DNA from: an uncultured Aquitalea sp.
GTDB taxonomy: Bacteria; Pseudomonadota; Gammaproteobacteria; Burkholderiales; Chromobacteriaceae
Length of the DNA: 55,803 nt
Reading direction: 5' to 3'
Assembly (NCBI RefSeq): GCF_945957525.1
Contig: NZ_CAMFLA010000025.1
Coordinates: forward strand, 1 to 55,803
Position 1 is the stretch's first letter. Each line of letters starts with the position of its first letter. The notes beneath the pieces were generated by a model. The model saw nothing but the letters and a program-made list of their open reading frames with translations, had not been told where the DNA came from and made no database searches. Below, piece after piece: positions 19,299-27,311 of the stretch. Position numbers and translations under genes: made by a program.

Positions 19299-20834
19299 AT
19301 GGTGACGATTATGGATATCGAAGAAGAACTCAGTGCAATTTTTTCTCAGAGAAGTTCAGGCCCATTTCTATTTCTCGGCTCTGGCTTTTCTAGGCGATAT
19401 ATTGGCCTTGAAGACTGGGAAGGCCTTCTGGAAAAATTCTGCATATCAACCAAACCATATGCTTACTACAGAAGCAGCTCTAACCAAAACATTCCGCTGG
19501 CTGCCACATTACTTGCAAATGACTTTCATGATATCTGGTGGAGCGATGCCAGATTTGAATCCAGCCGAAATGCCTACGCACATGAAATTAAAAATAAATC
19601 ATCCCCAATTAAATATGAAATTTGTAAATATTTAGTTGAAAAATCAGAACCCAACATAGCGTCTGAAGAGCTAAAAAATGAAATTGAAGCATTGAGAACA
19701 TGCGATGTCGATGGAATAATAACAACCAACTGGGATATGCTCATAGAGAATATATTCCCCGACTATATAGTCTACTCTGGTCAAAATGAATTACTCTTCT
19801 CAAACACACTTAACATAGGCGAAATATATAAAATACATGGAACCTGCTGCAACCCAGAAAGCCTAGTATTAACCGACAGTGACTATCAAGATTATAATAG
19901 CCGAAATGCATACCTGGCATCAAAATTAATAACAATATTTGTCGAACATCCCGTTGTGTTTATCGGCTACTCAATAACAGACAACAACATCCGGGAATTA
20001 TTGAAATCAATTTCATTATGCATTGGCAGTGAAAATATAGAAAAATTAAGAGATAATTTAATATTTATTGACAGGAAAGAGCCAAGCACCGGCCCAACAA
20101 TTGAGACATCCTACTTACAATTCGACTCAATTCAAATTCCAATTAAAATTGTCAAATCAAAAGATTTTACCCCAGTATACAATGCAATCGCTCAATTCGA
20201 ACGCAAACTACCTGCTCGAGTATTGAGATTTTGCAAAGAACGCCTATACGAAGTTGTTCAAGGTCAAAATCCTGACAAGAAAATTGCCGTGGTCGACTTT
20301 GAAAACATAGAGTACGCAGCAGACGTCGAAATCGTATTTGGCCTAGGAGTGATTGGAAAGCTTGGGGCAACTGGTTATAAAGCAATAACTGCCAACGACC
20401 TGTTTGAAGACCTTATTTATGATAATAAAGATTTTGACCCAAGCAGTATACTATCAATAACTATACCATCTTTCCAAGGAGGAATAAAATTTGCACCCAT
20501 ATTTAAATATTTAAGCAAATTAGACATCAAATCAATGGATGAATACAGAGCAAGCGGATTCAGAATTGATCGCCACATAAACAAAAAAAATCAAGACTTT
20601 GTCACAGGCAACGCCTCTGCTTTTGCAAAATATGCAAGCGGCTCATTCTCCGACTTCATAAAATCCGCGACTGAGCCAGAGATTCTATGCCTGACTCCAT
20701 TATTCACTTTCATTGACCTAGATGCTTTGCTTGAATATATCACTCAAAATTACGAGCGAATAATTAACAGCAAATACAAATATCACTTCAGAAGATTAAT
20801 GGCATTTTATGACTGGAAGAAATATGGTTTTTAA
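19299..20834 (+). CDS. SIR2-domain protein, probable anti-phage defence effector
   Basis: 511 residues, or 507 from the second ATG at 19311, which has the better site (GGTGA). The N-terminal half is a SIR2/SIR2_2 domain: FLFLGSGFSRR at 23-33 (NAD-binding glycines), TTNWD at 142-146, KIHGT with the catalytic-type His180, and FIGYS at 221-225. The C-terminal 200 residues (from about 305) match no domain I recognise and may be the sensor. Bacterial SIR2 proteins in defence loci deplete NAD on phage infection. Its place next to the integrase of a P4-like satellite is a known cargo position. The gene is strongly AT-rich beside GC-rich neighbours, so it was acquired separately. Confidence 0.8.
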   Translation: MVTIMDIEEELSAIFSQRSSGPFLFLGSGFSRRYIGLEDWEGLLEKFCISTKPYAYYRSSSNQNIPLAATLLANDFHDIWWSDARFESSRNAYAHEIKNKSSPIKYEICKYLVEKSEPNIASEELKNEIEALRTCDVDGIITTNWDMLIENIFPDYIVYSGQNELLFSNTLNIGEIYKIHGTCCNPESLVLTDSDYQDYNSRNAYLASKLITIFVEHPVVFIGYSITDNNIRELLKSISLCIGSENIEKLRDNLIFIDRKEPSTGPTIETSYLQFDSIQIPIKIVKSKDFTPVYNAIAQFERKLPARVLRFCKERLYEVVQGQNPDKKIAVVDFENIEYAADVEIVFGLGVIGKLGATGYKAITANDLFEDLIYDNKDFDPSSILSITIPSFQGGIKFAPIFKYLSKLDIKSMDEYRASGFRIDRHINKKNQDFVTGNASAFAKYASGSFSDFIKSATEPEILCLTPLFTFIDLDALLEYITQNYERIINSKYKYHFRRLMAFYDWKKYGF

Positions 20835-21073
20835 ATTAAGCATTCGTATTTAACATTTACACATAGGAGGGGGCACTTTGCCTCTCCTTATATTTTTCAT
20901 AAACGCTCACTCAATCAGGTTCCGACACTCGTCGGCATCCGTGTTCGTCGCACCAAGGCCGCTACAGCGCCGGCAGCCCACCAACTACCGCCAGACCCCG
21001 GCGCGCGCAATCGTAGCCCCGCCCCGCCTCCGGTCTTCATGTGCCGCTTTCCTTGCACCTGCATGACTCCCCG

Positions 21074-21100
21074 CAAAGCCCGCCCCGCCGGGCTTTGTTT
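21074..21100 (+). terminator. Terminator-like hairpin in the SIR2-alpA gap
   Basis: CAAAGCCCG and CGGGCTTTG form a nine-base stem around six bases, followed by TTTG. The rest of the 20835-21416 gap holds no credible gene. The 10-bp repeat array listed next lies just beyond it, and the stretch probably contains the promoter of the alpA-like operon. Confidence 0.6.
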
Positions 21101-21120
21101 GCGCCTGGCACCCCGCCCTT

Positions 21121-21160
21121 TTTCATGCGTTTTCATGCAGCGTTATGCGCTTTCATGCAG
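21121..21160. repeat. Four helically phased 10-bp repeats (TTTCATGC)
   Basis: Four units of exactly 10 bases run head to tail: TTTCATGCGT, TTTCATGCAG, CGTTATGCGC (degenerate), TTTCATGCAG. One helical turn per unit puts every copy on the same face of DNA, as for a cooperatively binding regulator. The array lies about 260 bases upstream of the alpA-like gene. The binding protein is unknown; the AlpA-like protein or the Ogr/Delta zinc finger are candidates. Confidence 0.6.
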
Positions 21161-21416
21161 GCCCGCGCGCTGATTTCCTGCCTGTGCGTCCGGACGTCTG
21201 TGGACTATCGCCGTTTTTGATCCGAGCGCTGCCAGCCGCTTCCGTCACCGTCCCGCAGCCTATCGTTTTTGGGCGTTTTTTCTCCTCTTGTTGTATGGGG
21301 CCTTCATACAACGGGCTTCGCGTTTCAGGTCATTTTGTTTTGGGGATACTGCATTCCGTCGCCCGGCACATCCGGGCAAAACCGAGCACATCCACCCCAT
21401 AACGACAGGACACAAC

Positions 21417-21635
21417 ATGCCCACTTCCAGCCGCCCGACCCCATCCACTCCCGCCCGTTTCCTCCGTCTGCCCGAGGTGATGGGTCTAACTGGTCTGTCA
21501 CGCTCGACGCTGTACGACAGCATCAAGCGCGGCAGCTTCCCGGCCTCCGTGCCGCTGGGCGGCAAGAGCGTGGCCTGGTTGTCCACTGAGGTGGATGCCT
21601 GGATGGCCGGCCGCGTCGCAGCCCGCCAACAATAA
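21417..21635 (+). CDS. AlpA-family HTH transcriptional regulator
   Basis: Small DNA-binding protein of 72 residues from ATG 21417. The MerR-like HTH of the AlpA/excisionase family is clear: FLRLPEVMGLTGLSRSTLYDSIKRGSFP, then WLSTEVDAWMAGR. In P4-like elements the equivalent gene (vis) regulates the left operon and acts as excisionase. It begins the left-to-right operon running to the primase gene and has a modest site (cagga) upstream. An upstream in-frame extension is not conserved in character and is rejected. Confidence 0.9.
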   Translation: MPTSSRPTPSTPARFLRLPEVMGLTGLSRSTLYDSIKRGSFPASVPLGGKSVAWLSTEVDAWMAGRVAARQQ

Positions 21636-21653
21636 CAACTCGAGGAACTCCCT

Positions 21654-22367
21654 ATGTCCCATTCCCCTATCACTCCGAGCCCCGCGCTCGTCCAGAAACA
21701 GGCCGAAGCTGAAACCGCGCTGGCCACCTATCAGCAGGCCCGCCAGGACTGGCAAGCCAAGGCGGTGCTGTTCACCCAGCAACAGCAGGCGGCCGAAGCC
21801 GCCGAAGCCAGCGCTCAGGGCTTCAAGGAGCAAGCCCGCGCCCTGCTGCGCCAGGTGCTGGGCAAGAACACCAAGGAATTGCAGGCATTGCGCGCCGAGG
21901 AGCGCGCCGCCTACAGCCAGGCCGAAGACTTCCGCAGCCTTCTGGATGAACTGGAGCTGGCGCGCGATGAAGCCGAGCTGGCCATGCTGGAGGCTGGCCA
22001 GGGCTATCTCTCCCGACGCAACCGGGCGCTGGAGATGCTGGCTGACGCCTATATGGCTGCCGCCTTGCAACAGATTGACCCACTGCTGACGGCCCTCTCG
22101 CTGCGGGAGGACGCGCTGAATCGCGAGGGGATGTGGGCCACCTGGCGACAGACCGGCTACCAGTCCGCCATCGACATGGCGCTGCACGATCTTGCCGGCG
22201 CACTGAAACAGCGCGTGGCCAACTTCAAGCGCGACGACAGCCAGGAGCCGATCATTCAGGCGCTGCCATGGCAAGACGGCCTCACCGAAGCCGGGCAATT
22301 CACGCTCTCCGTATCGATGACCCGTCAGCGCGAGCTGGAAACCCGCAAACAGGAGTTGAACGTATGA
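21654..22367 (+). CDS. Coiled-coil satellite protein of unknown function
   Basis: 237 residues, not recognised with confidence. Residues 10-130 are almost entirely helical and rich in Ala, Gln, Glu and Arg (KQAEAETALATYQQARQ, ALRAEERAAYSQAEDF), suggesting a coiled coil. The C-terminal third is mixed. Overall build and position recall the P4 polarity-suppression protein Psu, a helical Rho inhibitor, but I see no decisive shared motif and this is only a suggestion. It overlaps the next gene by four bases (ATGA), so translation is coupled. Confidence 0.7.
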   Translation: MSHSPITPSPALVQKQAEAETALATYQQARQDWQAKAVLFTQQQQAAEAAEASAQGFKEQARALLRQVLGKNTKELQALRAEERAAYSQAEDFRSLLDELELARDEAELAMLEAGQGYLSRRNRALEMLADAYMAAALQQIDPLLTALSLREDALNREGMWATWRQTGYQSAIDMALHDLAGALKQRVANFKRDDSQEPIIQALPWQDGLTEAGQFTLSVSMTRQRELETRKQELNV

Positions 22368-22762
22368 GCAAATGGATCGCAGTAGACCTGGACGGCACCC
22401 TGGCCGAAGTCGGTTCCAGCAACAAGGGCGCTATCGGCAAACCGGTTCAGCCGATGCTGAGTCGCGTCAAAGCCTGGCTGAGTGAGGGCGATTACGAAGT
22501 GCGGATTTTTACCGCCCGTGCCGCCGACCCGGTGCAAGCCGGCAAGGTGAAAGACTGGCTCAACCGTCAGGGATTGGGAGAGCTGGCCATTACCAACGTC
22601 AAAGACGCCGACATGGTGGAACTGTGGGACGACAAGGCCGTGCGGGTGGAGCGCAACAGCGGCAAGGTGTGCAGCGGTTGCGGCAATGCCGAGCGGCATA
22701 GCGCCGGCTTCAGCCATCGCCGCCACACGATGGCCGATATCCCGCAACTGACCGACTGCTAA
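22364..22762 (+). CDS. HAD-like hydrolase domain protein with C-terminal Cys motif
   Basis: 132 residues. It starts MSKWIAVDLDGTLAEVG, a clear HAD motif I (DLDGT). A Rossmann-like segment follows (VKAWLSEGDYEVRIFTARAA), and DADMVELWDDKAVRVERN resembles motif IV. That suggests a small phosphatase or polynucleotide 3'-phosphatase-like fold. The tail VCSGCGNAERH could bind zinc. Its role in the element is unknown. ATG 22364 overlaps the stop of the preceding gene; a longer frame upstream is a shadow. Confidence 0.75.
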   Translation: MSKWIAVDLDGTLAEVGSSNKGAIGKPVQPMLSRVKAWLSEGDYEVRIFTARAADPVQAGKVKDWLNRQGLGELAITNVKDADMVELWDDKAVRVERNSGKVCSGCGNAERHSAGFSHRRHTMADIPQLTDC

Positions 22763-22773
22763 AGGAGCACCGC

Positions 22774-23058
22774 ATGGCCTTCCCTTGTCCGCTATGCGGG
22801 GCGGCGTCCCGCGTCAGAACCAGCCGCATGCTGTCCGCCACCACCAAGGAGACCTACTACAACTGCAGCAACGATGCCTGCTGCCACCAGTACAAGACGC
22901 TGGAGGGTGACCCCAGAACGCTGGCCAAGCCGGTCAACCCGGCCCAGGTGATTCCGCCCGAGCGGCTGCGCCAGCTGCCGCCAACCGCTAGCCCGTCCAA
23001 AGCGCCGGCAACGGCCATCACCCGCGAGCCTGGCCGCTTGCGTCACACCGTGCTGTAA
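22774..23058 (+). CDS. Ogr/Delta-type zinc-finger transcription activator
   Basis: 94 residues, of the size and pattern of P2 Ogr / P4 Delta. MAFPCPLCGAASRVRTSRMLSATT begins the family, with the zinc cysteines in CPLC and, 22-27 residues on, NCSNDACC. ETYYNCSNDACCHQY is the second half of the finger. These proteins activate late promoters of helper or satellite phage through the RNA polymerase alpha subunit. A good site (aaggagc) precedes ATG 22774. Finding a Delta homologue in an element without structural genes supports satellite status and implies a P2-like helper. Confidence 0.88.
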   Translation: MAFPCPLCGAASRVRTSRMLSATTKETYYNCSNDACCHQYKTLEGDPRTLAKPVNPAQVIPPERLRQLPPTASPSKAPATAITREPGRLRHTVL

Positions 23059-23127
23059 GCCACCGGCCCGGAGTCATCCGGGCCAGTTCTGGCCATACGT
23101 TGGCCTTGCGAATCCGAGTCACATGCC

Positions 23128-23598
23128 ATGCCTACCCACTTTCACTGTATTGACAAGCCAGGGCGACGGCTTAACAATAGCTGCGTGCTGTTCAATAGCG
23201 GCACCGGGTTTAGCAGCCCGACACACATTGGCGGACACCCGCCACCATGGCGGCTTTTTTACGTCCGTACACCGCTATCGGTGCGCCCATTTTTCTATGG
23301 CGGGTCGTGGTGGGGATACCTTCGGGTATGCCGGTTCCAATGTGCCGGTCTGCTAACCCTGTCACGTGCCTGCCACCCCCGTTTAGCAGCGGACGGCAGG
23401 CCCAACCACACATTGGAGGCCACTATGCCTAAGCTTTCCCGCGCCCTGTCGCAACTATTCCCCGCCCCCGTTATCCCTGTTTCCGTCTTGCCCACGTTGG
23501 CCGAAGCCCGCGCCTTGTCTGCGCTGCTGGTCGCTCAGGGCCACCGCGCCGTGTTTCACCGCACCGCCGCCGGTTTCGCTGTGGAGGTGATCGCATGA
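23128..23598 (+). CDS. Ash/Icd-like immunity-region reading frame (locus 1)
   Basis: An open frame of 156 residues whose first part (NNSCVLFNSGTGFSSPTHIGG) matches the Ash family of P4-like elements. The upstream two-thirds lies on top of a terminator hairpin and a C4-type RNA, so it may be an accidental frame or be translated only when that RNA is inactive. The more believable product starts at the in-frame ATG 23425 (57 residues, MPKLSRALSQLFP...AVEVIA), five bases after a perfect GGAGG. That position corresponds to icd in phage P1, a cell-division inhibitor under C4 RNA control. The function is inferred from position. Confidence 0.6.
   Translation: MPTHFHCIDKPGRRLNNSCVLFNSGTGFSSPTHIGGHPPPWRLFYVRTPLSVRPFFYGGSWWGYLRVCRFQCAGLLTLSRACHPRLAADGRPNHTLEATMPKLSRALSQLFPAPVIPVSVLPTLAEARALSALLVAQGHRAVFHRTAAGFAVEVIA
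23239..23260 (+). terminator. Leader terminator of C4-type locus 1
   Basis: CCGCCA and TGGCGG form a six-base stem with loop CCA, then C and six T. It lies inside the RNA leader, between the upstream pairing site (23211-23234) and the antisense RNA. Its counterpart at 29033-29053 has different stem bases that still pair. Confidence 0.8.
23299..23374 (+). ncRNA. C4/CI-type antisense RNA, locus 1 (76 nt)
   Basis: The ends pair (GGCGGGT at 23299-23305 with GCCTGCC at 23368-23374). Inside is a hairpin near 23314-23332, a CCGG...CCGG hairpin whose loop holds CCAATGTG (23337-23344), and a GGT...ACC hairpin with loop CTGCTA (23350-23355). Both loops are complementary to two flanking sites: upstream TAGCAG (23211-23216) plus CACATTGG (23224-23231), and downstream TAGCAG (23384-23389) plus CACATTGG (23409-23416). 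The last overlaps the Shine-Dalgarno GGAGG of the ATG at 23425. This is the a'/b' logic of the P1 C4 RNA and the seqA/B/C logic of P4 CI RNA. Length also fits. Confidence 0.85.
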
Positions 23599-23939
23599 GC
23601 ACCCTGCACGCCCTCAGCCAGGCCGCGCCGGCCGCCCACCTTGCCCTGTCCGCCCTGCAAGGCGAACTGGCCCGCCTGCAGATGCTGGCCAGCCAACCGG
23701 AGCAAGCCACCTTGCGCGACTCGCTCACCCAGCTGGCCAGCCTGTGCCAGCGCGTGGAGCACACCCTCGCCAATGGCGTTCACTCGCTGGCCCGCGCCGG
23801 CGACGGCCTGCAGGGCCTGCTTGATCTGCTGCAGCATGCCGAGGACAAGCCCATGCCGGCCCATCGCCTGGCCGGGCTGCTGACCCCGCTGCAACAGCAA
23901 GTCGTCCACGCCAGCGCCGATATCGGCCAACTCCTCTAA
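23595..23939 (+). CDS. Helical satellite protein of unknown function (intact paralogue)
   Basis: 114 residues, not recognised. It is Leu/Ala/Gln-rich and helical throughout (LALSALQGELARLQMLASQ, LTPLQQQVVHASADIGQLL). It overlaps the preceding stop by four bases (ATGA), so it is coupled to the Icd-like frame. A degraded copy with recognisable LLTPLQQQV lies at 29335-29678 behind the second C4-type locus. The immunity RNA, Icd-like frame and this gene therefore travel as one module. Confidence 0.75.
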   Translation: MSTLHALSQAAPAAHLALSALQGELARLQMLASQPEQATLRDSLTQLASLCQRVEHTLANGVHSLARAGDGLQGLLDLLQHAEDKPMPAHRLAGLLTPLQQQVVHASADIGQLL

Positions 23940-23949
23940 GGGGCTCCAG

Positions 23950-24297
23950 ATGACCCACACCACTCTCCCGAGAAACGGGCGAGCCGCCCCTGGCTTGCCT
24001 GCCGCCACCACCCTGCGCCATTGGGCCTATCAGTCTGGCCACCTGCGCGCACTGGAGCTGCTGGACACGCTGCTGACCTTCCGCGACCGGCAAGAGGCTG
24101 CGCCCCAGCTGCAGGTCAATGCCGATGAAGCCGTCCTGGCTGGTTTCTTCGATACGCTGCGGCCGGCGCTGGACGCCGCCTTGCCGATGCTCACCCCTGA
24201 GGAGCGGGAATCGCTGCTGGCCAACCTGCAAGAGCGCTTGCTGATACAGGCCGACCGCCTGATGCACAACAACCCCATAAGCAGAGGTACGCCATGA
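23950..24297 (+). CDS. Small satellite protein of unknown function
   Basis: 115 residues, not recognised. The N-terminus is polar, followed by helical segments (HLRALELLDTLLTFRDRQEAA, LLANLQERLLIQADRLMH). A site (aaggggc) lies upstream. The last codons overlap the start of the primase-helicase gene by four bases, so it belongs to the replication operon and may be an accessory or regulatory factor. No catalytic or metal-binding motif is visible. Confidence 0.7.
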   Translation: MTHTTLPRNGRAAPGLPAATTLRHWAYQSGHLRALELLDTLLTFRDRQEAAPQLQVNADEAVLAGFFDTLRPALDAALPMLTPEERESLLANLQERLLIQADRLMHNNPISRGTP

Positions 24298-27068
24298 CCA
24301 CCGCCAAGGGAGCGATGGGCGACTGGTTCGCCCAACTGAAACGCGATATCGACCTGCACGACCTGGCCGACAAGCTGGGCCTGCAACGGCAAGGCAGTCG
24401 CGGCAACTATCACAGCCCGCACCACCCGGACAGCAGCCCCTCGCTGTCCATCTTTGACGGCGGGCGCGGCTGGAAAGACTGGAGCGGCGACGCCGGCGGC
24501 AGCTGCATCGACCTGGTGCAATACTGCCGGCCGGAACTGACAACGCCTTTGGCGGCCGCCAGGCTGCTGGGCGAGTGGTATAGCGTCCCGCAACCCGCGA
24601 TGAAGAAAGACAGTGCCGGCAGCCACACTGCCCCTACTCGCAAATCGACGCTGGACTACATTGCCGAACGCAGCCTGGCCAAGCCGGAACCGGTAGTCGC
24701 CTACCTGACCGGCCGCGGCATTGACGAGGCCACTGTCCGGCGCGCCATCCAGTGCAAGACGCTGGGCTGGAATGACTGGTTCAGCGCCAAGCTGCCACCC
24801 GACGAAGTCGGCCACGGCGGGCCGGCCGCCGCCTTCATCGTGCGCGGCACACTGTCGGCCGGCGTGGTGGCGGTGGATCTGCGCTATGCCGATCCGGCGC
24901 TGAATGGCGGGGTGAAGACCCAATGCCAGGGAGAACGCGAGGGCCATGGCTGGACGGCTGATCCCATGCGGCTGAAACGGGCGCAAACGGTCGTCATCGT
25001 GGAAAGCCCGGTCAACGCGCTGTCGGTGGATAGCGTCACCCACCACAGCGTGGCCAGCCTGGCGCTGCGCGGTACCGGCAACGTGGACAGCATCGACTGG
25101 ACGTTCCTGCGCGGCAAGCGGGTGCTGGTGGCGCTCGATCACACTGACCCGGTCAACCCGCACACCGGGCAACGGCCGGGCTTGGCGGCCGCCTGGCGCT
25201 TGTCTGAAACCCTCATTGCCGCCGACATTGGCCACCTGCTGGTGGACATGCAGGACTGGGAGGAAGGCGAAGACATCAACGACGTGCTGCAACGCCATGG
25301 CGGCCAGGAGCTGACCGCCCGCCTGCGCAAGCTGGAGCCGTGGCTGGTGCCGGGCATGCCCGGCGGTGGCGAACGGCTGGAGGGCACCCGCCGCATCCAG
25401 CTGCCCGGCCATGACTTTGCCGTGTACTGGCGCTTCCGCGTCAAAGAGGATTTCACCCAGTACGTGGACGAATTCAAAACCGACGACGACGGCAACCGCT
25501 CGGAAACGCTGGGCGACCTGTGTTCCTTCCGCGTCGCCGGCCTGTCGCGTCTCAGAATACAAAGCCATCTGGCCACCATCAGCGGCACCCCCGACCACCA
25601 GCCGGAAACCGTGTTTGGCGTCAGCGCCCAACTGGCGCGGCATGGCGTGATTCTCCACCGAGAGGTGGCCACCGATGACAAGCTGTACAACCTGGAGTGG
25701 TGGAAAAGCCGCTTTGGCGCCATCTGGAAACCGGCGCAATTCCAGCGCCTGGTCAACCTGATGGAACGGGCTGCCGATCTGGGCGCGCGCGATGTGGTCA
25801 ACTTTGTCGGGCTGGCGTGGAAGGCTGGAGAGTTGGCCGCCCAAGAGGGGCAGGACTGCTACTTTGTCGAACCGCAAAAGCAATGCCTCTACTACAACCT
25901 GACTTTCCCGCGCGGCAACCGGCATCAGGCCCGCTCGGTGATTCTCGCCTACCAGGACACCTTCAAGCACAATGCCGCCACCATCGCCCTGGTGTGGGGC
26001 TTGGGCAGCCACCTTAAAACCGTGCTGGGTTTCTATCCCCACCTGCAGATGCAGGCCGAGAAGGGCTCGGGCAAATCGCGGCTGCTGGAGAGCCTGCAAA
26101 ACACGCTGGCGTTTCAGGTGCTGTCGGGCCAGATGCTGAAGACCGACCACCGCCGCCGGGCGTCCGTGTCGTTTACCTCGCAGCCGGTGGGCTGGGACGA
26201 ATTCAGCAAGCTACCGAAAAACATCCTGGCCGATATCGACGCGCTGCTGCAGTCCACCTATCGCTTTGAATTCACCCGCGTGGGGGCAGCACTGACGCCA
26301 TACCTGATGTGCGCCCCGGTCCTGCTGGCCGGTGAAGAAGTGGATGTGCAAAGCCTGCAATCCAAACTGTGCCGCAGCAGCCTGTCAGTAGCCCGGCAGG
26401 GCAACATCATCCCGCACGACCTGACGCAATTCCCGCTATGGCCATGGCTGCAGTTTCTAGGCGAAACCCCACCGGCCCGGCTACGTGACCTGCATCAGCA
26501 CTATGTCGGTTACTGCCGCCAGCACTGCCGCGCCCCGGAGGGGGACGCCACCGCCAAGCGGATGATGGAGAACTATGCGGCCATCCTCACCAGTTGGGCG
26601 CTGCTGTGCGAGTTTGCCGAAATCGACTTGCAGCAAGGTGGCTTCATTGACGACCTGCTGGCCGAGATGAACAGCCACATTGTGGATACCGACGGCACCC
26701 GCCTGCCGTGGGTGTGGATCATGGAGATTCTGCTGTCCGAGCTGGACGCCCATCGCTATGAACACCCGTACTGCTGGGATACCTTCAAAACCGCCGATGG
26801 CCATAGCGACATGGCGCTGTTCATCCGTCCCAACCATGTGATGGACCACCTGTCCACCGCCAACCACCTGCGCGGCAAGTACGACGCGCTGCCGGTCAAA
26901 ACCGGGCGCATCTTCAAAAGCCAGCTGCTGCAAAGCGGCGTGGTGCTGGCCGACGATATCGAAAAGACCATTCACGGCCGCCGGCATGGCCACCTGACCG
27001 CCATCAGCCTGGCCAAGCTGGAGAAGCTGGGCCTGTATGCCAGCCCGGACACCCAGCGCAACCACTGA
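24294..27068 (+). CDS. P4 alpha-like primase-helicase (TOPRIM plus P-loop ATPase)
   Basis: 924 residues. The N-terminal 80 residues resemble a CHC2-like primase zinc domain with altered ligands (NYHSPHHPDSSPSLSIF, then GGSCIDLVQY). A TOPRIM domain follows (VVIVESPVNALSVDS near 230-245, then RVLVALDHTD). The C-terminal half has the P-loop GSGKS at residues 591-595 and a DUF927-like helicase region (QPVGWDEFSKLPKNI). P4 alpha combines primase, helicase and origin binding in one protein, and this gene has that layout with an iteron array just downstream. It is the largest gene of the element and the end of its operon. Confidence 0.88.
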   Translation: MTTAKGAMGDWFAQLKRDIDLHDLADKLGLQRQGSRGNYHSPHHPDSSPSLSIFDGGRGWKDWSGDAGGSCIDLVQYCRPELTTPLAAARLLGEWYSVPQPAMKKDSAGSHTAPTRKSTLDYIAERSLAKPEPVVAYLTGRGIDEATVRRAIQCKTLGWNDWFSAKLPPDEVGHGGPAAAFIVRGTLSAGVVAVDLRYADPALNGGVKTQCQGEREGHGWTADPMRLKRAQTVVIVESPVNALSVDSVTHHSVASLALRGTGNVDSIDWTFLRGKRVLVALDHTDPVNPHTGQRPGLAAAWRLSETLIAADIGHLLVDMQDWEEGEDINDVLQRHGGQELTARLRKLEPWLVPGMPGGGERLEGTRRIQLPGHDFAVYWRFRVKEDFTQYVDEFKTDDDGNRSETLGDLCSFRVAGLSRLRIQSHLATISGTPDHQPETVFGVSAQLARHGVILHREVATDDKLYNLEWWKSRFGAIWKPAQFQRLVNLMERAADLGARDVVNFVGLAWKAGELAAQEGQDCYFVEPQKQCLYYNLTFPRGNRHQARSVILAYQDTFKHNAATIALVWGLGSHLKTVLGFYPHLQMQAEKGSGKSRLLESLQNTLAFQVLSGQMLKTDHRRRASVSFTSQPVGWDEFSKLPKNILADIDALLQSTYRFEFTRVGAALTPYLMCAPVLLAGEEVDVQSLQSKLCRSSLSVARQGNIIPHDLTQFPLWPWLQFLGETPPARLRDLHQHYVGYCRQHCRAPEGDATAKRMMENYAAILTSWALLCEFAEIDLQQGGFIDDLLAEMNSHIVDTDGTRLPWVWIMEILLSELDAHRYEHPYCWDTFKTADGHSDMALFIRPNHVMDHLSTANHLRGKYDALPVKTGRIFKSQLLQSGVVLADDIEKTIHGRRHGHLTAISLAKLEKLGLYASPDTQRNH

Positions 27069-27089
27069 GCAACCGCCGCCCAAGCACAA

Positions 27090-27116
27090 CAGCCCGCCCC
27101 GCGCGGGCTGTTTGCT
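27090..27116 (+). terminator. Terminator after the primase-helicase gene
   Basis: AACAGCCCGC and GCGGGCTGTT form a ten-base stem with a four-base loop, followed by TGC. It ends the satellite operon. Confidence 0.8.
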
Positions 27117-27311
27117 GTCTGGCCACTTAGCACAGCCACTGCCTGCTGCCTATCGGCACATCCGCCGATGCGCTGCATAAACATGCCGGCAAGTCACCAA
27201 ACTGCAAATCCCTTTGAACGCCATTTATGACATTGACAACGCGCATTGGCCGCGAACCCGCCTGGCAAGCCCGGTTTCTGGCCGTTGACCTCGGGAGTAA
27301 GTGAAAAAAAC

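Noticed and set aside
20882-21402. Short open frames between the SIR2 and alpA-like genes
   Set aside because: No ribosome sites and no recognisable protein features. They cross a terminator-like hairpin and the phased 10-bp repeats.
24030-26150. 706-codon minus-strand open frame opposite the primase gene
   Set aside because: It is a shadow of the primase-helicase frame, with His/Gln/Val-rich translation typical of antisense GC-rich DNA.
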